A DNA stretch of 64,000 bases from Terriglobus tenax (lineage in GTDB: Bacteria; Acidobacteriota; Terriglobia; Terriglobales; Acidobacteriaceae). Of the stretch, positions 17,637 to 27,059 are shown one piece after another. A program made the position numbers and the translations under genes. The notes beneath the pieces were generated by a model. That model saw nothing but the letters and a program-made list of their open reading frames with translations. It searched no databases and had not been told where the DNA came from. Position 1 is the stretch's first letter. Every line of letters starts with the position of its first letter. The stretch covers positions 1-64,000 of the forward strand of contig NZ_JAGSYA010000004.1 of assembly GCF_025685395.1 (NCBI RefSeq), given 5' to 3'.

Positions 17637-18110
17637 ATGCGCCATCGTAAGGGTGGATTCAAACTCGGACGGAACACCAGCCACCGCCGCGCCCTGCTGC
17701 GGAACCTGACGACGTCCATCATTGTTGAGGACCGCGTCGAGACCACGGTCGTAAAGGCCAAGGCTGTCCGTCCCCTTGTTGAGAAGATGATTACCCTGGG
17801 CAAGCGTGGCGATGTTCATGCCCGCCGCCAGGCTGCTGCTTTCCTGATGACGCCGGAGTCTGTGGATCGTCTGTTCGCCACCGTGGCCCCGCGCTACGGC
17901 GACCGTAACGGCGGTTACCTGCGCATCATCAAGACCGGCTTCCGCAAGGGAGACGGTGGCGAGAAGGCGTTTATCGAACTGCTGGGCGCCGAAGCCGAGC
18001 TGGGCGAGAAGCGTGAGAAGCGCGAAGCTGCCAAGGCCAAGAAGCGCGAAGAGCTGCAGAAGCAGCTTGAAGAGCAGCAGCAGGCCGAGGGTGGCGAGAA
18101 CGCCGCCTAA
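17637..18110 (+). CDS. rplQ: 50S ribosomal protein L17
   Basis: The 157-residue protein starts [20 protein letters not shown] and continues [17 protein letters not shown], the L17 signature; the body has [24 protein letters not shown]17 lies near the tunnel exit. The last ~40 residues are a charged helical tail rich in lysine, glutamate and glutamine ([15 protein letters not shown]), which makes it longer than the usual ~120. It is the last gene of the operon and is followed by a strong terminator. Confidence 0.98.
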   Translation: MRHRKGGFKLGRNTSHRRALLRNLTTSIIVEDRVETTVVKAKAVRPLVEKMITLGKRGDVHARRQAAAFLMTPESVDRLFATVAPRYGDRNGGYLRIIKTGFRKGDGGEKAFIELLGAEAELGEKREKREAAKAKKREELQKQLEEQQQAEGGENAA

Positions 18111-18128
18111 CCCGTTGCATCCTGTAAT

Positions 18129-18158
18129 ACAAAAGCGCGCCAAACGGCGCGCTTTTGT
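18129..18158. terminator. Bidirectional terminator closing the ribosomal operon
   Basis: ACAAAAGCGCGCC (18129-18141), loop AAAC, GGCGCGCTTTTGT (18146-18158): a perfect 13-pair stem whose outer part supplies the T-tract on either strand. It lies between convergent rplQ and the GGDEF remnant and can serve both. Confidence 0.85.
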
Positions 18159-18176
18159 GCGTTTTGCCTGTGATTT

Positions 18177-18524
18177 TTAAGTGCAGACGACGCAGTTCTT
18201 ACCCTGCCGTTTTGCCGGGTACAGAGCTTCATCCGCGGCACGCACCAAGTCGCCGAAATCGAACATAGGGCGGCCGAAGGTCGCAACGCCGACACTTACC
18301 GTGGGATAGAGATTCGCAATTTTGCTGGCGGCTATGGTGGTGCAGATCCGCTTGCCGAGCGCGTCTGCATCTTCCAGCCAGGCGCCGGGCATCAACACGG
18401 CGAACTCTTCGCCGCCATACCGGGCCACCAGGTCAGAAGCACGAACGGTTGCTGTCAGCACGAGCGCAATACCGCGAAGAATCTCGTCGCCCGTCAGGTG
18501 TCCGCAGGTATCGTTCCCCCTCAT
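18177..18524 (-). pseudogene. GGDEF domain remnant (truncated diguanylate cyclase)
   Basis: The minus-strand frame encodes 115 residues of a GGDEF domain: NDTCGHLTGDEILRGIA, an RASD inhibitory-site motif five residues before the GGEEF active motif (ARYGGEEFAVLMPG), then VSVGVATF and ADEALYPAKRQGKN. Diguanylate cyclases make cyclic di-GMP. The first part of the domain (metal-binding DxDxFKxxN segment) is missing. In-frame TGA lies four codons before the only ATG, and the upstream 190 bases contain no sensor domain. A 5' deletion seems likely; expression of a shorter product cannot be excluded. Confidence 0.6.
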
Positions 18525-18712
18525 AAACGGCGTTCAGGCGGTCGAGTTAATTTTCTGGGAGTTCAGCAGCGGGCATCCCCTTCGTTTTACCGAAAGACAT
18601 CAAAAAATTGAAAGGGCGGTCTGCAAAAGTTGTCATGAGATAAAAGTGCCACTGGCCGGGACAGAATCCTGTGCGGTTGCTGTATCGTGTTTGCGATGGA
18701 GGGCTGGCACAG

Positions 18713-19828
18713 ATGAAGCAGGTCAGACTACTTGTGGGGACGAGGAAAGGCGGTTTTGTGCTGACCTCGGACGGTGCGCGTAAGGACTGGAAGGTGGAGG
18801 GCCCGTTCTTTGCCGGATGGGAGATCTACCACATGAAGGGTTCTCCTGTAGATCCGGACCGGATCTGGGCCTCGCAGAGTTCAGGCTGGTTTGGACAGGT
18901 CTTGCAACGCTCCGATGATGGCGGTAAGAGCTGGGCCGCAGCAGGGAACAAGTTTCTGTACGAGGGCGAAGCCGGGACGCACCAGTGGTACGACGGCACG
19001 CCGCACCCATGGGAGTTTAAGCGGGTGTGGCATATTGAGCCTTCTCTGACCTGCGCCGATACCGTATACGCCGGAGTCGAAGACGCGGCCATGTTCAAGA
19101 CCACCGATGGTGGTGCAACCTGGACCGAGTTGCCAGGGCTTCGCAACCACGGTACAGGCAAGGACTGGCAGCCTGGCGCGGGTGGTATGTGCCTGCACTC
19201 GATCGTGATCAATCCTGAGGACGAGAAGCAGATGTTCATTGCAATTTCCGCTGCCGGAGCGTTTCGCACGGATGACGGCGGGGCGAGCTGGAAGCCGATC
19301 AACAAGGGGCTTTCTTCGAAGTTTCTGCCGGTTCCGACGGCCGAGGTAGGTCACTGTGTCCATCACATCGCCATGCATCCGTCGAAGCCGAAAACGCTGT
19401 TCATGCAGAAGCATTGGGATGTGATGCGCACGGACGACTCCGGCGAGAACTGGACGAAGGTGAGCGGCAACCTGCCGACGGACTTCGGTTTCGTGATCGA
19501 CGTGCACGCGCATGAGCCGGAGACGGTCTTCGTGGTGCCGATCAAGAGTGACTCAGAACATTTCCCGATGGACGGACAGCTCAAGGTCTTCCGCAGCAAG
19601 AGTGGAGGCAATGACTGGGAGCCGCTGAGCCGGGGCTTGCCGCAGAAGGAGTGTTATGTGAACGTGCTGCGTGACGCGATGTGCGTGGACCGCATGGACG
19701 AATGCGGTGTCTACTTTGGCACGACAGGCGGCCAGGTATATGCGTCGCCCGACGGTGGTGACAACTGGAACGCGATTGTGCGTGACCTGCCGGCGGTGCT
19801 GAGCGTCGAGGTACAGACACTGCCGTGA
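18713..19828 (+). CDS. Asp-box (BNR/sialidase-like) beta-propeller protein
   Basis: The 371-residue protein starts [20 protein letters not shown] and carries at least five Asp-box motifs of the S/T-x-D-x-G-x-x-W type: [32 protein letters not shown] and SPDGGDNW. These mark the blades of a beta-propeller as in sialidases and Vps10. No signal peptide is visible, so it is probably cytoplasmic. No catalytic set of a sialidase (arginine triad, tyrosine) was recognised, so enzyme function is uncertain. The ATG follows GGAGGGCTGGCACAG. Its stop overlaps the next start, a MoaD/ThiS-like gene. Confidence 0.85.
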   Translation: MKQVRLLVGTRKGGFVLTSDGARKDWKVEGPFFAGWEIYHMKGSPVDPDRIWASQSSGWFGQVLQRSDDGGKSWAAAGNKFLYEGEAGTHQWYDGTPHPWEFKRVWHIEPSLTCADTVYAGVEDAAMFKTTDGGATWTELPGLRNHGTGKDWQPGAGGMCLHSIVINPEDEKQMFIAISAAGAFRTDDGGASWKPINKGLSSKFLPVPTAEVGHCVHHIAMHPSKPKTLFMQKHWDVMRTDDSGENWTKVSGNLPTDFGFVIDVHAHEPETVFVVPIKSDSEHFPMDGQLKVFRSKSGGNDWEPLSRGLPQKECYVNVLRDAMCVDRMDECGVYFGTTGGQVYASPDGGDNWNAIVRDLPAVLSVEVQTLP

Positions 19829-20130
19829 GGATTCGCGTGGAGCTGCCCTTGCACCTGGTGCGGCTGGCGGGAGTGAGTGGCCATGAGGTTGTGCTCGAGG
19901 TGAATGCCGCACCGGTGACGGTTGCCACGGTACTGGACGCCCTCGACGCTGCATATCCCATGCTGGAAGGCACGATTCGCGAGCATGGCACGCAGCAGCG
20001 CAGAGCGTGGCTGCGGTTCTTCGTGTGCGAGGAGGACTGGTCGCATCATGGTATGGATGCGGTGCTTCCGGAGGCTGTCGTCAACGGCAAAGAACCGCTG
20101 ATCGTGCTGGGTGCGATTGCCGGGGGTTAG
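19825..20130 (+). CDS. MoaD/ThiS-family small protein
   Basis: This 101-residue protein looks like a ubiquitin-fold sulfur carrier: a beta-strand start [11 protein letters not shown], the central [18 protein letters not shown] helix, and a C-terminus ending GAIAGG. In MoaD and ThiS the terminal Gly-Gly is adenylated and thiocarboxylated. Here it ends with GG exactly. The GTG start overlaps the previous stop by four bases (GTGA), so the Asp-box protein and this protein are probably made together. No E1-like MoeB/ThiF, MoaE or ThiG gene is nearby. The carried sulfur or the target is unknown. Its stop overlaps the convergent acetyltransferase stop by four bases. Confidence 0.8.
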   Translation: MRIRVELPLHLVRLAGVSGHEVVLEVNAAPVTVATVLDALDAAYPMLEGTIREHGTQQRRAWLRFFVCEEDWSHHGMDAVLPEAVVNGKEPLIVLGAIAGG

Positions 20131-20678
20131 AGCTTCGGAGTGACTGGCCGGGCGGGGTTGCCGATGACGGTCTGGCCCGGTTGTACATCGCGCGTGACCA
20201 CCGCTCCAGCACCGATGATTGCATCGTCTCCGACGGTCACTCCCGGAAGAAGGATGGCTCCGCCGCCGATCCAGACATTCCTGCCGATGGTGACTGGCTT
20301 GCCGCACTCCAGGCCCTGCAGGCGTGTCTCGCGGTCGCGCGGATGGTCAGCGGCGTACATCTGCACGGCAGGGCCGACCTGTGTGCCTTCGCCGATGCGG
20401 ATAGGCATAACGTCGAGCAGCACACAGTTGAAGTTCAGGAAGACACCCCTCTCCAGGTGGATGTTGTAGCCGTAATCGCAGGCGAAGCCCGGGCGCACGA
20501 CGACGCCTTCACCGCAGGTGCCGAGCAGGGAACGCAGGATGCCGTCGCGTGCTTCCGGGATAGCGAGGTTGTAGTTGATCAGCAGTGTCTGCGCACGCTC
20601 CAACTCGGCCTGCAACTCCGGATCGTTGGCCGTATAGAGCTCCCCGGCGAGCATCTTCTGTTTTTCGGACTTTGGCAT
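20127..20678 (-). CDS. Maltose/galactoside-type O-acetyltransferase
   Basis: The 183-residue protein is a LacA/Maa-type left-handed beta-helix acetyltransferase: an N-terminal MLAGELYTANDPELQAE segment, the hexapeptide-repeat coil with GRNVWIGGGAILLPGVTVGDDAIIGAGAVVT and the end VIGNPARPV. The likely catalytic histidine lies in MYAADHPRDRETR. Such enzymes transfer acetyl from acetyl-CoA to sugars. It is transcribed toward, and overlaps the stop of, the MoaD-like gene. No nearby sugar-uptake genes fix the substrate, so the specific sugar is unknown. Confidence 0.9.
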   Translation of the reverse strand: MPKSEKQKMLAGELYTANDPELQAELERAQTLLINYNLAIPEARDGILRSLLGTCGEGVVVRPGFACDYGYNIHLERGVFLNFNCVLLDVMPIRIGEGTQVGPAVQMYAADHPRDRETRLQGLECGKPVTIGRNVWIGGGAILLPGVTVGDDAIIGAGAVVTRDVQPGQTVIGNPARPVTPKL

Positions 20679-20700
20679 GTTCGTCTCTCCTGAAGGAAGA

Positions 20701-20726
20701 AAGGCACGGCGTTTGAGCCGTGCCTT
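20701..20726 (-). terminator. Hairpin downstream of murA
   Basis: AAGGCACGGC (20701-20710) and GCCGTGCCTT (20717-20726) form a perfect ten-pair stem with a six-base loop. On the minus strand it is followed by TCTTCCTTC, a weak pyrimidine tract. It lies 50 bases after the murA stop and before the acetyltransferase start. Confidence 0.55.
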
Positions 20727-20779
20727 GTAGAATCGAACCCACCCCGGCGTTGCGAGAGTGGGGCACCCGGGTAAGAAAG

Positions 20780-22060
20780 TTATTTCTTGCCGAAGACGTC
20801 GCCCATGCGGCGGATCTGTGCACCGACGCCGCGGAGTTTCTCCTCAATGCGTTCGTAGCCGCGATCCATGTGATAGACGCGGTCGAGGATCGATTCGCCG
20901 TCCGCAACCAGGGCGGCCAGCACCAGCGAAGCTGAGGCGCGCAGGTCAGAGCACATGACGGCAGCGGCCTGCAGTGGGGTCTTTCCAACGACGGTGGCGA
21001 CGCGGCCATCGGTGCGGATGTTGGCGCCCATGCGGTTCAGCTCCTGCACGTGCATGAAGCGGTTCTCGAAGATGTTCTCTTTGACGAGAGTGGTGCCTTC
21101 GCACTGGGTGGCCAGGGCCATGTACTGCGCCTGCATATCGGTGGGGAAGCCGGGGTACTCTTCCGTGGAGATGTCGACGGGCTTCAGATTCCCTTCGCTG
21201 CGCACGCGGACGCTCTCGCGGCCGATGTCGATGCGGGCGCCTGCGGACTCCAGCTTGGAAATTACCGCGCCCAGGTGCTCGGGATTGCAGCAGTCCACGT
21301 TCAGGTCTCCGCCGGTGATGGCTCCGGCCACCAGGAAGGTGCCGGCCTCGATGCGGTCCGGGTTGATGCGGTGGCGTGCTCCGTGGAGCTTGCTGACACC
21401 ATGAACCTTGATGATGGAGGTCCCGGCGCCTTCGATCTTTGCGCCCATGGCATTCAGCAGAGCGGCGAGATCGGTGACTTCAGGCTCGAGGGCGCAGTTT
21501 TCGAGGATGGTTTCGCCGTCGGCAAGGGTGGCGGCCATCAGGATGTCTTCGGTACCGGTGACGGTGATCTTGTCGAAGACGATGTGTGCGCCCTTCAGGC
21601 GGTCGGTCCTGGCTTCCAGGTAGCCGTGGTCATAGGTGATGACGGCGCCCATCTTCTCAAGCGCGGCAAGGTGGAGATCGATCGGGCGACCTCCGATGGC
21701 GCATCCGCCGGGCATGGCGACGCGGGCCATGCCGGTGCGAGCGACCAGCGGCCCGAGGACGAGCGAGCTGGCGCGCATGGTCTTGACGATCTCGTACTTG
21801 GCGACGGGGTCAGAGAGCACGGCACACTGGATGCTGGTACGGTGCTGGGCTCGGCCGTAGCCGAGTTCGACGGTGGCGCCCATGGACTCGAGGAGCTTGC
21901 GCTCGGTCTCAATGTCGCGGACCTGGGGGATGTTCTCGAGGATGATCTCGTCCTCGGTCAGGATGGCGGCGGCCATGCAGGGAAGAGCGGAGTTCTTGGC
22001 TCCGGAGACTTTGATGGTGCCGAGGAGCGGGTTACCGCCGCGAACTACGAATTTGTCCAT
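20780..22060 (-). CDS. murA: UDP-N-acetylglucosamine 1-carboxyvinyltransferase
   Basis: MurA adds enolpyruvate to UDP-GlcNAc, the first committed step of peptidoglycan synthesis. The 426-residue protein has Lys22-Asn23 in SGAKNSALPCMAA, and the loop PGGCAIGGRPIDLHL with the active cysteine at residue 120, equivalent to Cys115, so it is expected to be fosfomycin-sensitive. The C-terminal part has DLRASASLVLAALVA and the family ending VYHMDRGYERIEEKLRGVGAQI (read in parts). It is the last gene of a murQ - small protein - murA run. Its start is 95 bases after the stop of the small gene. Confidence 0.97.
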   Translation of the reverse strand: MDKFVVRGGNPLLGTIKVSGAKNSALPCMAAAILTEDEIILENIPQVRDIETERKLLESMGATVELGYGRAQHRTSIQCAVLSDPVAKYEIVKTMRASSLVLGPLVARTGMARVAMPGGCAIGGRPIDLHLAALEKMGAVITYDHGYLEARTDRLKGAHIVFDKITVTGTEDILMAATLADGETILENCALEPEVTDLAALLNAMGAKIEGAGTSIIKVHGVSKLHGARHRINPDRIEAGTFLVAGAITGGDLNVDCCNPEHLGAVISKLESAGARIDIGRESVRVRSEGNLKPVDISTEEYPGFPTDMQAQYMALATQCEGTTLVKENIFENRFMHVQELNRMGANIRTDGRVATVVGKTPLQAAAVMCSDLRASASLVLAALVADGESILDRVYHMDRGYERIEEKLRGVGAQIRRMGDVFGKK

Positions 22061-22155
22061 GAGGGATCGAGGTACCTTAACGAATCAGTAAATGCCTGCT
22101 CTGATTGTACGAAGTACGGGTGTGGAAGGGAGTGCTTTGGCTGGTTCGCTGCGGG

Positions 22156-22407
22156 TTACAGGCCGGCGGCAGGAAATGTTCGCGAGCGGAAAGTGGAGAC
22201 GATACGGATCATTTCCATGGCGAGCCAGCTAGAGCAAAGCAGAAAGAGGATGCCGCACTTGTGCTGCAGCATGACCAGCCAGGTGGACGGATGCCCCGGA
22301 GAAAGAACGAAATGCCGTTGATGAAGGCAGATGAGAATGGCTGTGCAAGTGGCGGCGAGGGCGAGCGTGAAGCGGAGCCGCTGGGCGCGCAGGGTGGGCT
22401 GCTTCAT
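22156..22407 (-). CDS. Small two-helix membrane protein, unknown
   Basis: An 83-residue protein of unknown function. It has a basic N-terminus (MKQPTLRAQRLRF) and two likely membrane helices, TLALAATCTAILICL and WLVMLQHKCGILFLLCSSWLAM. The ATG overlaps the murQ stop as TAATG, a strong hint of translational coupling. It is followed by murA on the same strand. I do not recognise the family. The context points to cell-wall turnover or envelope assembly, but that is inference. Confidence 0.65.
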   Translation of the reverse strand: MKQPTLRAQRLRFTLALAATCTAILICLHQRHFVLSPGHPSTWLVMLQHKCGILFLLCSSWLAMEMIRIVSTFRSRTFPAAGL

Positions 22408-23378
22408 TACAGTTCGAGGCGGCTGTCTTCGATCGCCAGGCGGACGTTGCCGTCGGACTTGCCGAGGCGCCGGACGGCTTCCATCTTGTCGACATTAGCC
22501 TTCAGCATGACCACGGCGATGGGGATGGACTTGCCGGCGGACTTGATGGCGCGGATGGCGGTGTCGCGGTCCACTCCGGTGACGCGCTGCAGCACGTTGA
22601 TGCCGCGTTCCACCAGCTTGGCGTTCTTCATGTGCACGTTCACCATCAGGTTTTCGTACACGTAGCCCAGGCGTGTCATGGCGCCGGTGGTGATCATATT
22701 CAGGATCATCTTCTGGGCGGTGCCGGCCTTCAGGCGGGTGGAGCCGGAGATGACCTCGGGGCCGACGTCGGCGACGATGCAGATGTCGGAGACCTCGGCG
22801 AGATTGCTCTGCGGGTTACAGACCACGGCTGCGGTGCGGGCACCCTGCTGGCGGGCGTACTTGACCGCTCCGACGACATAGGGGGTGTGCCCGGAGGCGG
22901 AGATGCCGATGACGATGTCCTTGCGGGTGGGACGGCGCTTGGCGATGTCGCGCTGGCCCATCTCCGGCGAGTCCTCATTGACGTCTGCGGCGGAGGCAAG
23001 TGCCTTGGGGCCGCCGCACATCAGGTACTGGATCTGCTGCGGCTGGGTGGAGAAGGTGGCAGGACACTCCTGCGAATCGAGCGAGGCGATGCGGCCCGAG
23101 GAGCCGGCGCCGACATAGATCAGGCGTCCGCCGTCGCGCAGGGCGCGAGCCACCTGGTCGATGACCAAGGCGATTTCCGGCAGAGCCTTTTTCACCGCCA
23201 GGTGAACCTTGGCGTCTTCATGATTGATGATGCGCGCGATTTCAAGCGCACTCTTGGTATCGAAACCTTCAGAGGCTTCGTTCGGCCGCTCCGTAATCAG
23301 AGCCTGCAGGTCGAACTGGTCACGTTCAGTGTTCTTGGCTGCGGGAGCTGCGAGGGGTTCGGTCATGAGCGCTGGCAT
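22407..23378 (-). CDS. murQ: N-acetylmuramic acid 6-phosphate etherase
   Basis: MurQ cleaves the lactyl ether of MurNAc-6-phosphate to give GlcNAc-6-phosphate and D-lactate during wall recycling. The 323-residue protein has the SIS fold and MurQ signatures: IYVGAGSSGRIASLDSQE, CGGPKALASAAD, IGISASGHTPYVVGA and GPEVISGSTRLKAGTAQK. The conserved glutamate lies in the DSQECPATF / NEDSPEMG region. An upstream ATG gives MPALMTEPL; the in-frame ATG four codons later is also possible. It overlaps the small membrane protein gene by one base. Confidence 0.95.
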   Translation of the reverse strand: MPALMTEPLAAPAAKNTERDQFDLQALITERPNEASEGFDTKSALEIARIINHEDAKVHLAVKKALPEIALVIDQVARALRDGGRLIYVGAGSSGRIASLDSQECPATFSTQPQQIQYLMCGGPKALASAADVNEDSPEMGQRDIAKRRPTRKDIVIGISASGHTPYVVGAVKYARQQGARTAAVVCNPQSNLAEVSDICIVADVGPEVISGSTRLKAGTAQKMILNMITTGAMTRLGYVYENLMVNVHMKNAKLVERGINVLQRVTGVDRDTAIRAIKSAGKSIPIAVVMLKANVDKMEAVRRLGKSDGNVRLAIEDSRLEL

Positions 23379-23557
23379 AAGGGTATAGATACGGGCGGAA
23401 CCATTCTAGTCCTAAGTTGCTAGGATGCGACAGATGTGTCTTCTGGATGGCCGTATCGCAGGTGATTCGTGCTGTCTTAGGGACAGATAAAATGGTTGGA
23501 GAGTCAAAACCAAGGAAGAGTTCTGGTGTGGACCAGAATCGAGGACTATAGCTGAGC

Positions 23558-24649
23558 ATGACGCAGGAAAACCGACCGATTTTGGTGACTGGCGGAGCTG
23601 GATTTATTGGGAGCAATTTTGTTCTGGACTGGTTTGCGCTGGAACCGTCTCCTGTCATCAACCTGGACAAGCTGACCTATGCGGGAAACCCGCTCACCCT
23701 GTCCTCCCTGGAAGGGAATCCGGGGTACACCTTCGTCCATGGGGACATCTGTGACGGTGATCTGGTCGCAAATCTCCTTACGAAATACCGTCCCCGGGCG
23801 ATCGTTCATTTCGCTGCCGAAAGCCACGTCGATCGCTCCATCCTGGGGCCGGAAGCCTTTCTGAAGACCAACATCGACGGTACTTTCACTCTGCTCCGCG
23901 CGGCACAGGCCTATTACCAGACGCTGGAGGGTGTGGAGAAGGAGGGTTTCCGTTTTCACCATGTCTCGACCGATGAGGTTTTCGGAACGCTGAAGCCGGA
24001 GGATCCTGCCTTTCACGAGGAGACGCCCTACGCTCCGAACTCGCCCTATGCGGCCAGCAAGGCGGCCAGCGATCACCTGGTACGTGCCTGGCACCATACT
24101 TACGGTCTGCCGACCCTGATGACTAACTGTTCCAACAACTATGGTCCGTATCACTTCCCGGAGAAGCTGATTCCATTGATGATTACGCATGCTCTGGAAG
24201 GTAAGCCGCTGCCGGTGTATGGTGATGGACTGCAGGTGCGGGACTGGTTGTATGTGAAGGATCATTGTTCGGCGATCCGCACCGTGCTGGCGAAGGGAAC
24301 TGTGGGTGAGACCTATAACGTGGGCGGGTGCAACCAGCGGACGAACCTGGAGGTCGTGAATCTTTTGTGCGAGTTGCTGGATGAGTTGGTGCCTGAGTCG
24401 AAGTTCCGGCCGCACAAACAGTTGATCCAATTTGTCACCGACCGTCCTGGACATGACCGCAGGTACGCGATTGATGCTCGCAAAATTGAGCGCGAACTGG
24501 GCTGGAAGCCGGCGGAGAGTTTTGATACTGGCCTGCGGAAGACAGTGAAGTGGTATCTGTCCAACACGGCATGGGTAGAGGGTGTAACCAGTGGCGCGTA
24601 CAAGCAGTGGATTGAAAAGAATTACGGTTCTCGGAAGGCGGAGCAGTAA
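23558..24649 (+). CDS. rfbB: dTDP-glucose 4,6-dehydratase
   Basis: RfbB (RmlB) converts dTDP-glucose to dTDP-4-keto-6-deoxyglucose, step two of dTDP-L-rhamnose synthesis. The 363-residue SDR enzyme shows the NAD motif [10 protein letters not shown] near residue 11, the [12 protein letters not shown] motif, and YxxxK in [24 protein letters not shown] and [14 protein letters not shown] are family signatures. The rfbB-rfbA-rfbD genes are tightly packed. A 179-base gap separates it from divergent murQ and must hold promoters for both. Confidence 0.96.
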   Translation: MTQENRPILVTGGAGFIGSNFVLDWFALEPSPVINLDKLTYAGNPLTLSSLEGNPGYTFVHGDICDGDLVANLLTKYRPRAIVHFAAESHVDRSILGPEAFLKTNIDGTFTLLRAAQAYYQTLEGVEKEGFRFHHVSTDEVFGTLKPEDPAFHEETPYAPNSPYAASKAASDHLVRAWHHTYGLPTLMTNCSNNYGPYHFPEKLIPLMITHALEGKPLPVYGDGLQVRDWLYVKDHCSAIRTVLAKGTVGETYNVGGCNQRTNLEVVNLLCELLDELVPESKFRPHKQLIQFVTDRPGHDRRYAIDARKIERELGWKPAESFDTGLRKTVKWYLSNTAWVEGVTSGAYKQWIEKNYGSRKAEQ

Positions 24650-25525
24650 ATGAAGGGAATTATCCTGGCCGGAGGCTCGGGCACGCGACTTTATCCGGTC
24701 ACGCAGGCGGTTTCAAAGCAGTTGTTGCCCGTCTACGACAAGCCGATGATCTATTACCCTCTGTCGGTGCTGATGCTGGCCGATATCCGGGAAATCCTCG
24801 TCATCTCGACACCGCAGGATACGCCGCGGTTTCAGCAACTCTTAGGCGATGGCAGCCAGTGGGGACTTTCGCTGCAGTATGCGGTACAGCCCAGCCCGGA
24901 CGGCCTGGCACAGGCATTTCTGATCGGTCGTGACTTTCTTGCTGGCGAGCCCTGCTGCCTGGTGTTGGGGGACAACATCTTCTTCGGCACCGAATTGCCA
25001 AAGAAGCTGCAGGCGGCTTCGCAGAAGTCCAGCGGAGCGACGGTGTTTGCATATCGCGTCAGCGATCCGGAACGCTATGGCGTAGTGGAGTTTGATGCGG
25101 CCGGAAACGCCATTTCGCTGGAAGAAAAGCCTGCCGAACCGAAGTCTTCCTATGCGGTGACAGGAGTTTATTTCTACGACGCGCAGATTGTGCAGGTAGC
25201 GGAGAGCATTCAGCCCTCACCGCGCGGCGAACTGGAAATTACCGATGTGAACCGCTGGTACCTGGAACGCGGACAGCTTTCGGTGCAGAACCTTGGCCGT
25301 GGAACGGCATGGCTCGACACCGGTACCCATGACTCCTTGCTGGAGGCGGGTACCTTTATCCATGCCATCGAGCACCGGCAGGGGCTCAAGGTCGCGTGTC
25401 CCGAGGAGATTGCGTATCGCAAGAAGTGGATTTCGTCGGCGCAGTTGGAAGCGCAGGCGAAGAAGATTGGCAAGAGCAGCTATGCCAACTATCTGAACCA
25501 CATTCTGAAGGAGCGGATTCTCTGA
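24650..25525 (+). CDS. rfbA: Glucose-1-phosphate thymidylyltransferase
   Basis: RfbA (RmlA) makes dTDP-glucose from dTTP and glucose-1-phosphate, the first step of the rhamnose pathway. The 291-residue protein has the nucleotidyltransferase signature [13 protein letters not shown], then [28 protein letters not shown] and the [18 protein letters not shown] catalytic-domain end. Its ATG follows the rfbB TAA directly and its TGA overlaps the rfbD ATG. Confidence 0.97.
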   Translation: MKGIILAGGSGTRLYPVTQAVSKQLLPVYDKPMIYYPLSVLMLADIREILVISTPQDTPRFQQLLGDGSQWGLSLQYAVQPSPDGLAQAFLIGRDFLAGEPCCLVLGDNIFFGTELPKKLQAASQKSSGATVFAYRVSDPERYGVVEFDAAGNAISLEEKPAEPKSSYAVTGVYFYDAQIVQVAESIQPSPRGELEITDVNRWYLERGQLSVQNLGRGTAWLDTGTHDSLLEAGTFIHAIEHRQGLKVACPEEIAYRKKWISSAQLEAQAKKIGKSSYANYLNHILKERIL

Positions 25526-26418
25526 TGGGGCCGGTGCTGCTAACCGGTGCAAGCGGACAGGTAGGCGGAGAACTGGAACCTATGCTGAAGAGCATAGGCG
25601 GGGTGATAGCTCCCAGGCGTGAAGAGCTTGATTTGAGTGATCTGGATGCGGTACGGCACGCTATCCGTTCGCTGAAGCCGCGTTGGATTATCAATCCTGC
25701 GGCGTACACCTCTGTAGATAAGGCTGAGCAGGAGCCGAACGCCGCGTATCGCCTGAATGCGGAACTGCCGGGAGTTCTGGGAGAAGAGGCGGCTGCACTG
25801 GGTGCGGTTGTCCTCCATTTCTCGACCGACTATGTCTTTGCAGGTGAAGGCAATACCCCGTACGTTGAATCGGATGAAACCGGCCCGATGGGTGTTTATG
25901 GCGCCAGCAAGCTGGCAGGGGAGCATGCTCTGGCGGCAACTGGAGCCGCCCATTTCATTTTCCGCACCAGCTGGGTCTATAACGCGACCGGGAAGAACTT
26001 TCTGCGTACGATCCTGCGATTTGCGCGAGAGAGGGAAGAACTCAAAATTGTTGCCGATCAGCATGGGGCACCGACATGGGCACGCGACCTTGCCCGGCTC
26101 GCCATACATACCGTGGAAAGCTGCGAATCCGCGGGGAATGCAGAAGAAAAGGCGGCTGAGTTTTCCGGGGTGTACCACTCCTGTAATGCAGGGGAGACCA
26201 CCTGGTATGGCTTTGCGCAGGAGTTTTTGTCGCTCGCTGCGGCAAAGGAGCCAACACAGCATTGGGCCACGCTGATTCCGATCCGGACCACAGAGTATCT
26301 AACGCCAGCCCGCAGACCTGCAAACTCCCGGCTTAATTGCAGCAAGCTGGAGAAGAAGCTGAATTTCAGGATGCCTTTATGGCAGGATTCCCTGCGTAGG
26401 GTGATGGCGGAACTCTAA
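25525..26418 (+). CDS. rfbD: dTDP-4-dehydrorhamnose reductase
   Basis: RfbD (RmlD) performs the last step, NAD(P)H-dependent reduction to dTDP-L-rhamnose. The 297-residue protein starts [20 protein letters not shown] with the Rossmann motif at residues 6-13, has FSTDYVFAGEGNTPY, the YGASKLAGEHAL catalytic Tyr-Lys pair and RTSWVYN. The ATG overlaps the rfbA stop by one base; a longer upstream frame runs inside rfbA and was not used. Its stop overlaps the convergent rfbC stop by four bases. Confidence 0.95.
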   Translation: MGPVLLTGASGQVGGELEPMLKSIGGVIAPRREELDLSDLDAVRHAIRSLKPRWIINPAAYTSVDKAEQEPNAAYRLNAELPGVLGEEAAALGAVVLHFSTDYVFAGEGNTPYVESDETGPMGVYGASKLAGEHALAATGAAHFIFRTSWVYNATGKNFLRTILRFAREREELKIVADQHGAPTWARDLARLAIHTVESCESAGNAEEKAAEFSGVYHSCNAGETTWYGFAQEFLSLAAAKEPTQHWATLIPIRTTEYLTPARRPANSRLNCSKLEKKLNFRMPLWQDSLRRVMAEL

Positions 26419-26987
26419 CGGCGGGATACGGCTTCTGGAACCGGTGGGAGGTCGGCGTGGAGAAAGCTGGTTCCACGCTGATCCTTTCCCGACAGTGAGA
26501 TCTTGCCTACAAGATCCAGGGGCCACTCAATGGCCAGCGTTGGGTCATCCCAGCGGATGCAGCGTTCTCCTTCAGGGAAATAGAAGTTCGTGGTTTTGTA
26601 GAGCACATTCGCGCTCTCCGAAAGGACCACAAAACCGTGTGCGAAACCTTCCGGAATCCAGAGATACTCGACCGTATCTTCGCTCAGATGGAAACCTGCC
26701 CATTTGCCGAAGTCCGTTGAGTCACGCCGAAGATCTACAGCTACGTCCCAGATATGGCCTGTAAACGCACGGACCAGCTTGCCTTGCGGCCTGCCGAGCT
26801 GGTAGTGCAGGCCACGGAGTACACCCTTGAGCGAAAGAGACTGATTGTCCTGAACGAACTGTCCCGGAAGACCCAGTTGGGTGAAGGTTCGCTGCGAAAA
26901 GGTTTCCGCGAACCATCCGCGTTCATCACCATAAACATCGGGGAGAAGGCGCTTGACGTCATTGAGAGGGGTATCAATCAGCTGCAT
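26415..26987 (-). CDS. rfbC: dTDP-4-dehydrorhamnose 3,5-epimerase
   Basis: RfbC (RmlC) is the cupin that epimerises dTDP-4-keto-6-deoxyglucose at C3 and C5. The 190-residue protein contains FVQDNQSLS, the active-site LRGLHYQLGRPQGKLVRA (His61, Lys70 region) and YLWIPEGFAHGFVVLSE. It is the fourth rhamnose gene but lies convergent to rfbBAD, so it must use its own promoter in the 26988-27059 gap. The two stops overlap by four bases. Confidence 0.96.
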   Translation of the reverse strand: MQLIDTPLNDVKRLLPDVYGDERGWFAETFSQRTFTQLGLPGQFVQDNQSLSLKGVLRGLHYQLGRPQGKLVRAFTGHIWDVAVDLRRDSTDFGKWAGFHLSEDTVEYLWIPEGFAHGFVVLSESANVLYKTTNFYFPEGERCIRWDDPTLAIEWPLDLVGKISLSGKDQRGTSFLHADLPPVPEAVSRR

Positions 26988-27059
26988 CAGGTATCAACGT
27001 CTGCTTTCTCTATTTTAGACACGGATTGAATTCTTTGTTACTCGAAGATGCCCCATTCT

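Noticed and set aside
15650-17803. Very long antisense frame (717 codons) across rpsD, rpoA and rplQ
   Set aside because: It is the shadow of highly biased GC-rich genes in which the opposite frame lacks stops. It has no recognisable domain, and the sense genes are certain.
22105-22665. Plus-strand frame opposite murQ and the small membrane gene
   Set aside because: It has no domain and lies opposite the translationally coupled murQ and small-protein genes.
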